Shown here piece after piece: positions 10,984 through 23,015 of a stretch of 64,000 nt of DNA. A program made the translations under genes and the position numbers. This stretch comes from Sciurus carolinensis (taxonomy: Eukaryota > Chordata > Mammalia > Rodentia > Sciuridae). The stretch is from assembly GCF_902686445.1 (NCBI RefSeq), contig NC_062213.1, forward strand, positions 142,250,491 through 142,314,490. Direction: 5' to 3'. The notes beneath the pieces are model-generated. The model worked only from the letters and a program-made list of their open reading frames with translations, made no database searches and was not told the DNA's origin. The stretch's first letter is position 1. Every line of letters starts with the position of its first letter.

Positions 10984-12079
10984 CTTGTGCCCTCTTCTGC
11001 TTTCACTCTTTTTTTTTTTTTAACCATAGGAAACTTTATTCATTTCCACAGTTTTCTTCATTTCCATAGTTTCAACTATCAATTCATTGCAGATGAATCT
11101 GAAGTATATAATTTCTGACATGTCTTAAAATCCAGACTAAAGACACTGAGTGCTTCAAAACTTTCTGCCATACATTCCAAAATTTTATCCATTTTAACTG
11201 TGTCCTTTTGCTTTCCTTTCCCAAAAATGGGATCTCTGTAAGAGGAGAAAAGCAAAATCATCTGTTGGAACCCTATGGGGCTTCAGCTAGTACAAAATAA
11301 GCAAAAGAGAGGTTGGAGAAGAAAAAGGGCACAAATTGTTTTTGTGTAAACAAACCTCACATCCAGCAAGGAAGAGGACCAGAAGTGTTCAAAACCAAGT
11401 GTTTTACACAGGTTTCTGCAACGATTTTCCATAGTAATCCCAATTGAAGCTTGTACCCTGGGCTTGACTCAGGGTAGAAGAACAACAGAACTGATAAAAG
11501 GCAGAATATTCCGTTTAATATCTATTAAAGAAGGAAAAATGGATGGAGGAAACTTTCCAAGATTTCTTTTGCAGAAGCCAAAACATGGGACAGAAAATCT
11601 TCAGGTAGGTTAGAAACATCCACCAGAAGGTCATGGAATTTTTTTTTTTTCCCAAGTGTATTTTGCTTTGTTCTATGATAGAGCTATCTTAGTAAAAGAG
11701 CCAGGAAATAATATTCTTATGATGGTAGCATCATGGAGAAGAACCTACAAAGTTCATCACTAACCATCACATAAAGCACATGCTAATCTCATTCCACAAA
11801 CTTAAATATTCTGTTGATAATGTGTTAGGAAATGTATTAGGAAAAGTGAGAAATTCCATGAACTTTTCTCTGCTCTTGGGATCTTATTGCAAAATAACTA
11901 TTTTGTTCATTACTGTACCACCACCAGAGTTCTCCAAAGCCTAGTCTAAAAACAGCATTGTCATATATCTATCCAACCAGTTGAGAAAAAAGAGGGCCAT
12001 CTTATGCTCCTTCTAAAGCCTCTTGCTTCATGTTCTTTTGGTTACCAAGGCTTCTTTCATGTTACTTCTGAAATGTCTC
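10984..12079. other. Unassigned DNA with short T tracts
   Basis: It contains poly-T near 11010-11021 and 11640-11651. No family or gene is recognised. Confidence 0.5.
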
Positions 12080-12580
12080 TGAGTTTACCTCTGTTCTAAT
12101 TTTCTTCACCATTCTAATGGCTCAGACCCTCATTACTTCTCCCTGGGTATTCTACAATAGCTTGTATATCTGTACTTTTAGTTTACCCACTTCTACTTTT
12201 TTCACCACATTTCTTTCAGTAGTCTTTCTCAAGTGTAAATATGATTATTTTAATATCATCTAATAGTTTCTAAAGTTTTCATATAAACTTCAGTTCTTTA
12301 GTCTGGAATGGTACTCTTCCTGCCTTGACCTATAACTTATCTTCCACTTGTTCTTCCATGCAGAACTAAAGAGTTTTCTTTCTGTGCTTTCCTGTCATCC
12401 CAAAACAAACCTCTAACATACTTATAATGATATTTGGTAGATATTTTGTTTCTCTTATTACCTCTCTGCCCTTATTACATTCTGTGATCTTGGGGAAATT
12501 TTGTCTTTTTTATTATTGCATACTGAACAAAGAACATATAAGAGAGGTGCTTAATATTTGTTGGAAAGCAAATGTGTTAA
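12080..12580 (+). mobile_element. L2 LINE 3' region
   Basis: The order of TTCTTTAGTCTGGAATGG, TTCCATGCAGAACTAAAG and the terminal GTGCTTAATATTTGTTGGAA follows the sense L2 3' region to its end. It is old and highly diverged. Confidence 0.6.
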
Positions 12581-12641
12581 AGTGTTTAATACAATTCAGG
12601 ATGCTCATTGTACTAGCAAAAATCTCAATAAGTTCTAAGCC

Positions 12642-12876
12642 CTTGTATAGATATTTTGGTGGGGCAGTTTCTAGGGATTGAACTCAGGGATACTCGACTA
12701 CTGAGTCACATCCCCAGTCCTGTTTTGTATTTTATTTAGAGACAGGGTCTCACTGAGTTATTTAGTGCCTCACCATTGCTGGAGTTGGCTTTGAACTTGT
12801 GATCCTCCTGCCTCAGCTTCCCAAACCTTTGGCATTACAGGTGTGCTCCACTGCGCCTGTCTTGTGTAGACATTTT
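12642..12876 (-). mobile_element. Dimeric B1-ID SINE with target-site duplications
   Basis: Read on the minus strand it is a B1/7SL-like left half joined by an A-rich linker to an ID-type right half; on the plus strand this appears as CACATCCCCAGTCC, GAGACAGGGTCTCACTGAG and CCTCCTGCCTCAGC. The element proper is about 12658-12860. The flanks 12642-12657 and 12861-12876 are near-identical (CTTGTATAGATATTTT and CTTGTGTAGACATTTT), a clear duplication with two differences. Confidence 0.92.
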
Positions 12877-14591
12877 AAAAACACTTATAAGATGAAATTT
12901 TCTTAAATTTTTTGAAATTTATAGATTTATTTTACATTCATCAACTTAGAATTTAAAAATTCTACCTTCTATTGAAACTATTCACAATTCACATGTTTTT
13001 ATAAACAAAACTTTGTATTGTATATTTGCTTTGGTTTTCCAGTTCTCTGATATCTCCACATGGTGTTTCTCAAACTAAATTTATTTTCAAAGGTTAAGCA
13101 CTAGACAATTTTCAACGAAAAGGAAATTAGATATCCTGCAACTCAATAAAAGCTTAATAAATGTTCATTGAATGAACAAAAATATTTTTGAAGGTTTCAT
13201 AATTGAATATTAACAAAATTGCTATAAGTTTATTATGCTGCCTTTGAATATGATTATCATTTCTTTGGAAATTTTCTCAAGGAAAATTTTAGCTAGATGC
13301 TACTAATTATGTTAATGAAATCTGAAAAATGATAACATATTTACTGACTTTCTAAAGCATTAATAAGAAAAAAACCTGAAAAATTAAGGGCACAATAACT
13401 ATACCCAAATCTAAGGTGCAAACAACAAACTAGGAAAAATATTTTCAGTGTAATGTCATAGAGTAAAGAACTTGATAAAGATTAATAAAACATGTGTTAA
13501 TCACATAAACAGACATTTAATAAACTAAGAAATATAACAGCCATGCACATAAAACATGTGACACAATCAATAACAAAACTACTGTATGTCAAAATATGCA
13601 ATACTACCTTTTACCCATAAAAATGGTCTATACAAAAAGATTATATACATAAATTTTGGGATCTGGGCACACCAACATGTTGTTTGTTCAGGTGGGTTTG
13701 TGTTCTGTTTTGCAAATAATACAACAGTGTATAACAAAAGATTGAAATATGTTCATATCCTGATAGCTGGTACTTGTGTTTCTAGAAAATTGTTCTACTA
13801 AAATGCTTTAGTAACAATGCATATTTTTATTCATTAGTCTCTTGTATAATTAAAATCAAAACATTCAAATGGTCACAAAGAAAATTATTAAAAATTTAAA
13901 AATATAATGCATGCTAGTATATATGATTAAAATTACTTTAAATGAATTTTAAACCAAAGACCTTGTAAATACTTGTTGGATGATGATTATTATTAAAATA
14001 TGAGCTTACAAGACTTATAGAGTACCAATACATACAATAAGTATGTAACATATGTATCATACATACCAGTTTTATCAGGGTCTGTATACTAGTGTGTGAA
14101 TGCTTATTTCAACATCTGGGTGCATATTTAACTTTATTAGTATTAATATCCCTAAATGTCAGATTCAAGGAATCCTGAGATGCTAAGTTCTCTCTCAACA
14201 AACAATTCTGAAGTTTTCCAGGAGCACCTGTGTGTCTAAAGATTGGTCCATCCTTTGTTAAGAAACCATTCCATGATTCTATGGAATTCCATGATGTGGC
14301 AGTTTATTACAAGATCCAGACAACACTCCTTACACTGTTGCTAGTTATGTCTGTCACTAATGGATCAGATACTTGATCAATGTTAATCAAACAAAAGTAC
14401 TACAACATGTTTAGGTTCACAGGTTTGTAGCTGCATAGAGTTGATATTCTTAAGCCTCAAAGGGGAAAAATAAAAAAGAGTTCAGTGCTCTTTGAACTCA
14501 TACACAGCTCAATTTTTCTAGGACAACCATGTACTTACTGCCAAGTTGCCTCAAATAGCATGAATTCAGTATTAGTTGCAGTGTTACGTTT
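12877..14591. other. Unassigned AT-rich DNA with a small L2 end
   Basis: 13145-13185 (GCTTAATAAATGTTCATTGA) resembles an L2 terminus. Nothing else is recognised. The 71-codon frame at 13586-13801 has no motif. Confidence 0.5.
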
Positions 14592-14965
14592 TCTATTTTT
14601 CTACTCCAAACTAATCCCCTCCATTGGCTCTGGCTGCCATAGGCATTTATATAGTAAAATGGGTGGCTTCAACAATAGAAATTCATTTTTCACAGTTCTG
14701 GAGACTTCGAAGTCCACAATCAAGGTCCCACCTTACAGGACTCTCTTAATTGAAGACAGCTGCCTTTAACTGTGTCCTCACATGGCTGAGAGAGAACTCT
14801 GGTGTTTGTGCCTCCTTTTATAAAGGCCCAGATCTACCAGATTGGAGCCCTGCCCTTATGATCATATTAACCTTAGTTTTTAAAGGTCCTATCTCAAAAT
14901 ACAGTCCCTTGAAGCAGGGGATAATGCTTTAACCTGAATTTTATGAGGACACATTTCAATTATTA
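14592..14965 (-). repeat. MLT1-type MaLR LTR
   Basis: The plus strand shows the reversed MLT1 order: GGGTGGCTTCAACAATAGAA, TTCACAGTTCTGGAGAC, GTGTCCTCACATGGCTGAG, then CTATCTCAAAATACAGTCCC. These are the usual landmarks of an antisense MLT1 LTR. Confidence 0.85.
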
Positions 14966-15440
14966 GCACTCATAATCATTTATTAAGCCATTTGTAAAAA
15001 TTAAGTACTTGGTGTCAGAGGATACTAGGAACAGAAAATAGAAATCTGAATCAGAAAATCTTCCAGTATGAACAGATACATTTTTAAGGGAGAAAAAGTA
15101 CATCAATAAATAATAGAGTATAATAAATGCTATACCAGAATTATGCACAACACTCTTTGAAAGACAATGAGTGATTATTTGTTTACTGAAAAGTGGTGTT
15201 CTTTCTCGAACCTGAGGATAAATAATATTAGAATAAGAGATAAATGTTGGGGAAATTATCATGAGAGACAAAAGGAAAAACACAGTTTGGCTTAGTATAC
15301 TGAAAGGATGTGACATATTTGGAGATACTATGCCATTTATTTTGCTTGAGCATAATGAAGATCACAGTAGAGATCTTAGCTGTGAGACAAGTGAGAAAGA
15401 TTGGTAATGACAAATGAAGGGCAGTGAATGATTTGCTGAA
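14966..15440 (-). mobile_element. Probable L2 LINE, antisense
   Basis: The sequence resembles the antisense L2 3' region in order but is highly diverged. The 117-codon antisense frame at 14963-15316 is Phe/Leu/Ile-rich and is probably chance. Confidence 0.35.
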
Positions 15441-15550
15441 AATTTAGACATTTTCCTATGGTCATGTAAAGAATACTCAAAAGTTTCTTTTTTAATGTAA
15501 ATAATCAGATTTTTATTGGAGAAATATCACTGTAGAAACAATGTAAATAA

Positions 15551-16082
15551 TGTTGTGGGGTGCAACTTAAGAACAGACCAATCACCACTGAGAAGTTCAA
15601 ATTTGAGAGTCTTCATTAGCTGGCCGGCTGACTCTCACAGGACACCCAAAATGGCTACTGAGAGGACCGCCCCGAGCGTAGGCTTGCAGGGATTTTTATA
15701 CCATAAGTAAAGCATGTCAGTACATTAATTATAAGTGGCTGTTGCTATGATTCAAAATGACAAACTAACATCATGAAATCTATCAGAAGCAGAAGGGGAA
15801 GTGGGTCAAAACGACCTTAGTCAGGTACAAGTTAAAAATGGTTACTAATATGTAGACAATCGTTCTCTGGCAGGGTACATTTCCAAGAAAAATAGGAAAC
15901 AAAAAGAGAACAATTTTACATTATATAAGAATTGCCATTTTATGTTACCAAACATGCTATGTTAAGCAACTGTTGATGGGTACAGAGGTGGAATTTTCCC
16001 ACAGGAGAAGCATTTCCTATATGACATGGAGTCTCAGGGTAAAATGGAGACTGTTTTGTCATTGTCCATATAGCCTGGCCCA
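15551..16082 (-). repeat. Solo ERV LTR, antisense, with TATA box
   Basis: Read on the minus strand this has the layout of a retroviral LTR. There is a U3 region, a TATAAAAATCC box (around 15690-15700), a GC-richer R region, a decayed polyadenylation signal (AATGAAG, near 15614), and a U5 ending in CACCCCACAACA at 15551. It starts TGGGCCAGG (16082) and ends CA. The GC-rich core (CCGCCCCGAGCG) stands out from its surroundings. It is not a MaLR; an ERV1- or ERV2-like class is possible. Exact ends are approximate. Confidence 0.65.
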
Positions 16083-16879
16083 TAATGGATAATAATTTGG
16101 TAAGAAATAATTGGAGAATGGAAACTTTGATAGGAAGTCATCATAATTCTTTGTAAAGGAATGAGAAAATTTGAATGAAGGTTGTGGCCATGATCACAGA
16201 GGAGGAGTGAGATTCTGCACAGCTATGACCTGACACAGAGATAAAGGAGACAGAATTTCTGTAAACCTCAGAAGGCTCAAACTCATTCAAATGATCTATT
16301 GGTGATTCTATTATCTGTTTTAGAGAAAGGTCAGGGACTGTGTGGAGGGGAAAGAAGAAGGGCCTGATAGACTTCATTTTCCTGGGAGTCACCAAAGATT
16401 ATTTTTACTAAAGAGTTGAAAATCTTGGTGCAGAGTCCTTGAGAATTTTGAGCTACAGGCTTTGATTTGAGAATCTTTGGGATTCTCTACTTAATTACAG
16501 GTAATGGTTTAAATTGTATGTTTGTGAACATAAATTATTTGATTAAACTAAGAATATTGGAAATTCTGGGGCAAAGATTAATGTAAAATGGGGGTTTTCT
16601 CGATATTAAAAAAAAAAGTTTGAATGTATAAAAGAATGCAGAATGCTGGGTCCTGAGAAAAATGCATGTCATTTTATACTTTCTGTATTCAATATCATTT
16701 TTCTTTCAATATATATAACTGAAGAGTTTTCAAATTCTGCAATAAAAATGATGACTTCCAAAAGTCTAGTTAGAAATTCCAGTGTCTAATAAGCTTTGCT
16801 TTTGTGAAAATCTTCAATAATTTTTATGCATAGTTCTTTATTTTTTCTCTATATTTTTGCAATCTACCTTCACGTTTCT
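16083..16879. other. Unassigned DNA
   Basis: No repeat family or exon is recognised. 16140-16400 has near-balanced composition and an 84-codon antisense frame without motifs. Confidence 0.5.
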
Positions 16880-17035
16880 TCTTTCACTTATCCAATGAAT
16901 ATTTACTGAGTTTTTGTTACTAGATGCCTTTCTCAGACATGGATAAACACTATTCGAATATACTTACTCAAAATTTAACATTTCAGCTGGAAGTAGGCAA
17001 TGAAATGTATAAATAAAAGGTAAAGAATTACAAAT
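16880..17035 (-). mobile_element. L2 LINE 3' end, antisense
   Basis: CCAATGAATATTTACTGAGT, followed by TTACTAGATGCC and later CAATGAAATGTATAAATAA, follows the antisense L2 terminus. Confidence 0.5.
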
Positions 17036-20035
17036 TCTCCCTCAGGCTTTATTCCAAAATAGTAATACTCAGTTTCTTCATCTTTATTTGGCTCATGCCA
17101 AAAGACACAAGAGAACAGTTTGGGTCAAGGGCTTTCTTAAATCTAAAGAGAAATGAATTATTTCTGTTACTCAATAAGAAGTTATGTTCTAATAGTTGAG
17201 ATGAGCACATAATATTTCAAATGGCTGATTTCTCCACAGAACACAAACTGAGTTTCCTTTATTTAAATGAAAGAACTGATAGTTTCAGTTAAAAAACACA
17301 TATTGTGTTTCTTTTTAAATTTTAGTTGGTACCATATTGCCCTGCATATATTTCACTATGTTAATTTTGAATGCAGATTAAAATGCCTCCTTTTTAACCT
17401 TAAATATATTCTTTTACTGATGATTTTCAACTTAAAAATCAATTCCAACCTAATAATCTTCTAAATATAACTATTAGAAAGTTCAATTACATTCATGATT
17501 AAATCTATTATATATGCTTGTCCTAAAGATCTTTATTATTTTTTTTAACATGGAAGCTTTCGTTTTACATTTATTAGTTTTTACTACACTGATCTTATTT
17601 TATTGAAATGTTTTGATCTCCAAAGCATCAAAGAGTAATCCTCAGATTTCCAGGTCAAGCAAAATAAACACCATGATAAATGTCATTCTAGCAAATTGAG
17701 ATACATTTTCTCTGAGTAATTGTCATGGTGAAATAAATCAAGAATGTTTTTATTCGAGTTTGGCAGGAATAGTTTATGAGTTGTTGAGTGAACTATATCT
17801 TAAATTCATTTAGTAATACAACTTCAGTTAAAACATACGGAAGACTGCTTCAGTATCAAAATAACCATGAAACTCCTTTATTAACAAATTCCATAAGATA
17901 ATTTGCAAAGTTTCTTATTTGCAAACTGAAAATTAGCATCACTGAAGATTAGCATCACTAAGAATTCATAGATTCAAACTACATCTGATGGCTAGTCCCA
18001 TCTTTCTGTCGATTTTAGTTTTTACTCCAAACCACTCTTGTCTTCAATGTTTGTGTCTTTTCCCTACTCAGCAGAGAAACTAGTAACACAGATCATCATG
18101 TAAGCTCACTTTTTAAGCACATCCACACTTTCGTTTAAGCAAAGTTTGTCTTCTGTGGCAGTTGATATGCCACAGAAAAATTAAAAAGTAGCTGAGAAAA
18201 TCCATACAGAGACCTTCAGGAATGGTGTGGGCAGCAAGGATTCCCAGAATGGAAGTCGCATTTGGCAGAAAGCAAAATGGCTCCTTCCTCTGATTAGAGT
18301 TAGCATATACAAGAATGAGAAAAGTATTTGCTCTGTGAACTTGCCAGTGGTAGAGATTGAAACTTGAATTTAGTGTGCCCATTGCACACACTTACTTAAT
18401 GTTTCTTGCTTAATGTTGAAAACGTTTATTTGTACAACCGTGTCTGTCTTCAGAGGACTTAGGGAAAGGAGGTTTATTTTCCTTTAGATGGCAGCCTCAG
18501 TAGCACTGAGTTCCCTGCCTAGGGGAGGGATCACAAGAGAGGAGTGAAGGGAGAAACAATCACAGTCAGAATACTGGGCATCTGAAATCAAAGTGAACCT
18601 TCTTGATCTTTTCTTTAAAATCTCATATTTACAAAGAAGGCAAAATGGATTATATCCCCACATAGAACATTCGCAGGAGTGGCATTTACTATTTTCAGAT
18701 GTAATGATGCTGTCTTTAGCTAATTTCTCATGCTTGTCAAAACCTTTCAAAAATTCTGATTCTGTCATTCAACTTGTTGTCTTTCCTTCTAGCCAATCTA
18801 CCAATTTTATTCGGTGCATTATCTACATGGTGATTACATTGATTGAATATAGCCCCATGGTATGACTGGAAAACTCCATACAGGGTGTGTAAATTCCATT
18901 ATATAGTACACTCCTTCCATGTGGTTATTTAGTAATGGGTGAAACAATGCAAAGCTGGGTTACAAATCCACACAACTGTGTTCATTCCATAATTTTCCAA
19001 CTGATTCATATGAATATTATCTATTAATTCATCCACTGGACGTGTGAGGTAAGTAGCCACTGCCTGAGTAAAAATCCATATGAATGCTACAAATCTATTT
19101 GACTAGAAGCCCAGCAGAAAGTATTTCATGCAATCATTTAATGATCATAGTGTTTTTAAAACATAGAAAAGAAAAAATTTATCTTATTGGTAACATCTTC
19201 AATATTTCACTTATTAAAATTAAAATTTTATTATAAAGCCTACTAAAAGCACTGGACATGGTGTTTTACACTTAAGACATAGTGCTTAATCTTTTAAGAT
19301 TTTATTGTGTGTGTTTGTTTTTTTAATCCGAATTTCATTTAGTATTTTTTCTTCTTATGTGTTCTTATTCATTAAACATAAAACGCTATTAGATATAAAG
19401 CAAACGAGATTAATATTAATTTACATCTGTCTTTTGGGGGGGAAGTTCTTTCATTTCAGTTGCTTGAGAATTTGATAGAATAATTTTTCCTAAGGCCACC
19501 CTGTGATGCTATTTGTCATATTGCTATAAAAGGGCTAAAACTGACATATCAATTTATGGTTGCCAAAATAACTACCATTCATAACAAGTATACTTTTTCT
19601 TTATTCTTCATGAAGTTAGAAGAAAAAAATCACTAGGCAAAAGTCAGTACTGCATAATGTTTACCTATTTTACCCAGTAGATCTATTCCAATATGACTAC
19701 ATTTAGTGAAACTTACAATTAATTAGTTAGTAGGTGAATTACTTGGCAAAGGAGACAAGAAGTGGAAACAAAGTCTAACATTGATCCCTAATTCTGGACA
19801 TGCCCTTTTAAACATTCTGCTGTAGAATCAGGAGAACAAAAGGGTAAATAAAAAAGAATCAAGGAGTTAATAAAAAAAAAAAAAAACAGGATATGAGTAA
19901 AGAAGAAGAAGAAGAGAAATGAAAATTGGCATTTGGATTTAGAGTCCAGTAAAAAGACATAAATGTGAACATGTCATTGTGTCATCTTCATTACTGATAT
20001 TTGCAATTCTATGGGAAAGGACCCTGACTAGGTGG
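17036..20035. other. Unassigned AT-rich DNA
   Basis: No family is recognised over 3 kb. A 16-base A run near 19870-19886 follows two AATAAA-like words, but no target duplication is visible. Short antisense frames at 18113-18391 and 18484-18768 have no domain. Confidence 0.5.
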
Positions 20036-20375
20036 ATAATGAAAGCCTTCACAGATGAGGGAATTCCTATAACAGAAGGTAGGCAAAAGTTCATCAGGCA
20101 ATGAGGACTAGGTTGGACTTTCTAAGTGGAAGGGGAGATGGTCAACAATGCTAAGGCAGATGTGAAACAGGGTGGAAAGCTATGGAGGTCTTAAAATACT
20201 TCTCTATAACTGGACTAAACTCTAAACTTTCAAACAGTAGCAATGCCAAGGTAGTGAGCATGCAGGCTGAGACTGTGAAGGACCACAGAAGCCATGCCAG
20301 GATTATGCAGTTGACTCCAGGTGTAGAGGAATGGTCTTAAAGAGTTTTAATATGGAGAAGTCAATGTCATATGTA
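20036..20375 (-). mobile_element. L2 LINE, antisense
   Basis: GGCAAAAGTTCATCAGGCAA, AGGCTGAGACTGTGAAGGAC and the later TTTTAATATGGAG segment follow the antisense L2 3' region. The match is diverged. Confidence 0.4.
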
Positions 20376-22120
20376 CATTGGGGAAGACCTCTGCCCCATC
20401 TCCCCAGTATGACTGTGTAAAGGATGGTGAAAATAGATTTAAATGGAGAAGTCCCACACTTTCTACACTACACCATGAAAACTTAGCCTTACCCAACAGG
20501 ATGAGTGTTGATGTGGTACTAAAGATGTGTGGATTAAATCTGAGTTTAAGAACATATTAATTTAAAAAGTTAAATAGGAATGCTATTACTTATTTATACT
20601 TCCCAAATGGGTTACAAGAATAGTTTTACAACCAATAAATTCCCAGGACATTAGGCTACTATGCTGTCATTATGAGGATCACTCTTTAATACTGAGAGCT
20701 AAGTTAGTTTTTCTATTGCCAGGATCTTTAACATTTTTTTTAACGTCTTTTTTCATTATATCCTAAGGCACCTTCACACCAGGGCATCTGCCACAGTGTT
20801 TTACCTCAGCATCTCTCCTTGTTTTGCTGCTTCCCATCTCAGTAGTTTCATACCTGAGGCCAATTTGTAGTTCTCTCCTGTAGTTAAACCAGCTGTTTTG
20901 TAATAACATTGTTGGTTTCTCTGAATGGATAGTACAGAGAACCGTCTTTTACATTATCATAACATTCGTAATACGTGAGCCCTAAAGGATCTGAGAAAAT
21001 CTATAGTGTAAGAAACATGAAAAGTTTCTCTCATTTTGAAATATCTTGTTCACATGGAAATGCAATAATAAAGAGTAATGGCAGTCTCTTGACTATGATT
21101 GATTCTAAAGAATACTGATCTATAAAGCCAGATAAAAAATGAATATTGGTTCATCAGAGCTGTACATTTGTTTAAGTTCCAGAACAATCTGGTAAGCAAA
21201 GAAAGAAAAGGAAATGGTAAAGTCAAACTTAGCTACTTAAATGAAAAGGTATCCATTTTTATAATTGGAACTGCAGTCTAGGAGTAAAGATACATTTGAC
21301 TGGCAATTATGTTTGCTAACTATATTCCATTTCTGTTTATTCATTAACAAAACTCATGTTTTGAAATTACATGAAACACTTATTAGCTCAACATAAAATC
21401 CTAAGCATTTCTGCAATATATTTCATTAGAAGGGCAAACATTCTGGCCAAATAATGACTACTGTATTTATTTTTCTTGTGTTTGTCAAAAAACTAAGAGT
21501 GAAAATACTTTTGTTCTAAGTCTTAAATAGAATAATTTTATGTTATCTACTGTCTTCTATATAAAAGTTGATAGAGTATGTAGATCATTTTACTACTTGA
21601 CAAAGAATATTTACTAAGAAACTATTTCTGCACATGTCATTATTTTGAGTTTTTTTAATGTTTTTGACTAAATATCAAAATGAAATGTATACTGCTTGAG
21701 TTCATGAAATAGTGCAGTAGCCCTTTTATATCATAATTGATGAATTACTTTAAGATGATCCTCGTCTCCCAGCATATGTTCCAGATGTTGAATATTATGC
21801 ACATTTTCTTGCACTTATAACAGTAAGTGTCTTAGAAAGAGACCATTATTAAACTCTACAGAGGAAATCCAAAACTGAGGATAGATTTGTTTAATGTTTA
21901 TTTCTTATTTAAAAAGAAATATCTTCTGTGAGTAACTTGTACTGTGAAGAAATCATATAACTGATATATTCTTCTGGTAGGTTTTATTGAAAAGTTGGGT
22001 CAAAGTTCTCCAACAAGTCATTTCCAATAGCTCAGCCAAATCTGTCACATTGAGTAGGTAGGAGAATCGGTAGTCACCATCAAATTCCCCCCTGTAGAGC
22101 TAATGGGATTTTCATCTGGG
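20376..22120. other. Unassigned AT-rich DNA
   Basis: No gene or clear repeat. 21812-21890 faintly resembles an antisense MIR. Confidence 0.5.
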
Positions 22121-22297
22121 AGAGGAAAAGCCCAAAAGGAAAGAAAAAAAGAGAGCGAGAAGGAGGAAGGAGTGGGAGGAGAGGAGGAGGTGGAGGAGGA
22201 GAGGGAAGAAGAGGGGGAAGAGGAAGGAGAGGAGGAGGAGGGGAGAAAGAGGAGGAGCGGGAGGAGGAAGGGAGGGGTAGAGGGAGAAGAAGAAAAA
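22121..22297 (+). repeat. Polypurine GGA/GAA-rich tract
   Basis: About 175 bases are almost pure A and G, built of irregular GGA, GAGGAG and GAAGA units. Such a tract gives artificial Glu/Arg/Gly-rich open frames on the plus strand and Ser/Pro-rich frames on the minus strand; these are not genes. Confidence 0.95.
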
Positions 22298-22366
22298 ATC
22301 ATTCTCATTCAAGAATTTATGTATATTGGCACATACCAATAGTAACACAATCCTTCCCACATCCTT

Positions 22367-22606
22367 TAAAAGTTTATGTTTTCTGCCAGGTGCAGTGGCT
22401 CCCACCTGTAATCCCAGCAGATCAGGATGCTGAGACAGGAGGACCCGAAGTTCAAAACCAGCTTCAGCAAAAGCAAGGCACTAAGCAACTCAGTGAGACT
22501 GTCTCTAAATAAAATACAAAATAGGACTGGGAATGTGGCTCAGTGGTCAAGTGCTCCTGAGTTCAGTCCCAGGTACCCGTCACCCCCCAAAAATGTTTAC
22601 CTTTTC
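22367..22606 (+). mobile_element. Dimeric B1-ID SINE
   Basis: It opens GCCAGGTGCAGTGGCTCCCA (22385), a 7SL/B1-like start with CCTGTAATCCCAGCA. It passes an A-rich linker and ends with the ID-type half (TGGGAATGTGGCTCAGTGGT) near 22590. The flanks near 22369-22384 (AAAAGTTTATGTTTTC) and 22589-22606 are similar, probably a diverged target duplication. Confidence 0.93.
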
Positions 22607-22627
22607 AAGGAAATAAATGTGGAGTCA

Positions 22628-22802
22628 CCTCATGACTCCTCCACTGCATCAGAGGCACTCAGAGACCTTGTTAGAACAGATGACTGGCCAAACCCTGGAG
22701 CTTCTGATTCACTCAACCTGAGGGGTGGGGGCTAAAAATGTGTTTCTAACAAGTGCTGGGATTATGTTCAAGTTCATCATACAGGAACCATGGTTTAAAA
22801 GC
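22628..22802. mobile_element. MER5A-like Charlie DNA transposon remnant
   Basis: CTTGTTAGAACAGATGACTG, GGAGCTTCTGATTCACTCA and GTGTTTCTAACAAGTGCTGG follow the MER5A order. It is non-autonomous and encodes nothing. Confidence 0.75.
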
Positions 22803-22829
22803 TATGTTTATAAAGAACAGAAAATGGGA

Positions 22830-23015
22830 AAATTTATTTTATTTTTTATTTGTTCTTCTTAGTTATACATGACGGTAGAACGTATTTTGACATATCATGC
22901 ACACATGGAGTATAACTTCCCACTCTTGTGGTTGTACATGATGGGAGTTATACCATTTGTGTATTCATATATGAACTTGGAAAGTTATGTCCAATTCATT
23001 CTACTGTTTTTCCCC
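22830..23015 (-). mobile_element. L1 3' UTR fragment, antisense
   Basis: TTAGTTATACATGACGGTAG, TGGTTGTACATGATGGGAGT and AGTTATGTCCAATTCATTCT belong to a rodent/squirrel L1 3' UTR read in reverse. Confidence 0.7.

Noticed and set aside
14963..15316. 117-codon antisense frame that looks membrane-protein-like
   Set aside because: The hydrophobic content follows from AT-rich DNA; the region resembles a decayed L2.
19806..19890. Retrocopy end suggested by AATAAA-like words before an A run
   Set aside because: No matching target duplication was found on the other side.
22045..22405. Open frames on both strands with Glu/Gly/Arg-rich or Ser/Pro/Leu-rich products
   Set aside because: They arise from the polypurine tract read in different frames; no start context, domain or splice signal supports a gene.
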